Assembly: GCF_004005865.1 (NCBI RefSeq)
Contig: NZ_SACN01000002.1
Span: 186,001-250,000, forward strand
Source: Sphingomonas crocodyli
GTDB taxonomy: Bacteria > Pseudomonadota > Alphaproteobacteria > Sphingomonadales > Sphingomonadaceae
DNA length: 64,000 nt
Direction: 5' to 3'
Below are positions 63,590 through 64,000 of the stretch, piece by piece (within the stretch, counting starts at the first letter, position 1; every line of letters begins with the position of its first letter). Position numbers and translations under genes: made by a program. Under the pieces are notes generated by a model. That model ran no database searches and was not told where the DNA came from. It worked only from the letters and a program-made list of their open reading frames with translations.

Positions 63590-64000
63590 GTGACGATCAA
63601 GCCCTGGCGCGCCCATTGCATTCAGACGCTCAACTATGTCGTCAACGACGTTTCCACGCGCGAAGATGCGCAGGCGATCGTGCAGAAAAGCCTCGATCGC
63701 TGGGAAAAACTGATCGCGTCGACGGTCGGTCGATCGCAGGGCGGTATGCGCAACCTCGTCCTCTTTCCCGAATTCGCGCTGACCGGCTTCCCCATTCAGG
63801 AAACCGCCGCCGAATGGATCGAAAAGGCGTGCATCCAGATCCCTGGGCCGGAAACCGAACGGCTGCAGAAGATGGCGCAGCAGTACGGCATCTTCATCGG
63901 TGCCAACGCCTATGAATATGATCCGCAGTGGCCGGGCCGCTATTTCAACTGCTGCTTCCTTATCGATCCGTCGGGCGACGTGATCCTGAAGTATAAGCGC
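63590..64000 (+). CDS. carbon-nitrogen hydrolase / nitrilase family protein (3' partial)
   Basis: The first 137 residues of a nitrilase-superfamily enzyme cut by the right edge. Starts with GTG 63590 after GGACAG, 21 bases behind the ATPase gene; the frame is open to the end. Catalytic Glu lies in LVLFPEFALTGFP near 53-65, and the KYKR at the very end is where the catalytic Lys belongs; the Cys is beyond the window. Members hydrolyse linear amides, ureas (beta-ureidopropionase) or nitriles. Its place behind a peptide-type importer points to hydrolysis of the imported compound. Confidence 0.85.
   Translation, partial: MTIKPWRAHCIQTLNYVVNDVSTREDAQAIVQKSLDRWEKLIASTVGRSQGGMRNLVLFPEFALTGFPIQETAAEWIEKACIQIPGPETERLQKMAQQYGIFIGANAYEYDPQWPGRYFNCCFLIDPSGDVILKYKR

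Overview
The window is a GC-rich, almost fully coding stretch, most likely from a Sphingomonadales alphaproteobacterium (Sphingomonas, Novosphingobium or a relative). This is inferred from three large TonB-dependent receptors, two of them of the sphingomonad catabolic type beside degradation genes, from FixJ-like signalling, from IclR regulators and from many ATGA stop/start overlaps. I see no rRNA, tRNA, CRISPR array, insertion sequence or phage gene. No gene-free gap exceeds about 290 bases.

Layout. 1-5013: iron-siderophore uptake operon (receptor, PepSY protein, two small DUF membrane proteins, TonB). 5068-8289: MFS exporter and aldo/keto reductase, divergent from a LysR regulator. 8371-9853: Nudix and MOSC proteins. 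9904-13757: two sensor kinases flanking two overlapping response regulators. 13836-16977: catalase, a secreted unknown and a Tat-type chloroperoxidase-like hydrolase. 16964-18243: small unknown gene and an AraC regulator. 18399-21791: alpha/beta hydrolase, MBL hydrolase and MFS exporter. From 21886 to the right edge lies a large catabolic island.

The island holds two IclR regulators, two FAD hydroxylases, a cupin, two HyuA/HyuB (hydantoinase/oxoprolinase) pairs, an acyl-CoA dehydrogenase with a CoA-transferase, three aldehyde dehydrogenases, three SDR/NmrA proteins, an isochorismatase-type amidohydrolase, an MmgE/PrpD protein, a PuuE-like deacetylase, an amidohydrolase, a methyltransferase and the start of a carbon-nitrogen hydrolase. 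Uptake is served by two paralogous 819-residue TonB receptors, a nitrate/taurine-type ABC importer set between hyuA and hyuB, and a peptide-type ABC importer.

My reading (inference) is a multi-operon pathway for an aromatic or heterocyclic compound carrying amide, lactam or ureide bonds: import, ring hydroxylation, ATP-dependent or hydrolytic C-N opening, then oxidation of aldehydes and entry as CoA thioesters. The substrate cannot be told from sequence. An identical inverted repeat, ATATCG-N3-CGATAT, sits before two of the island's operons and suggests a shared repressor.
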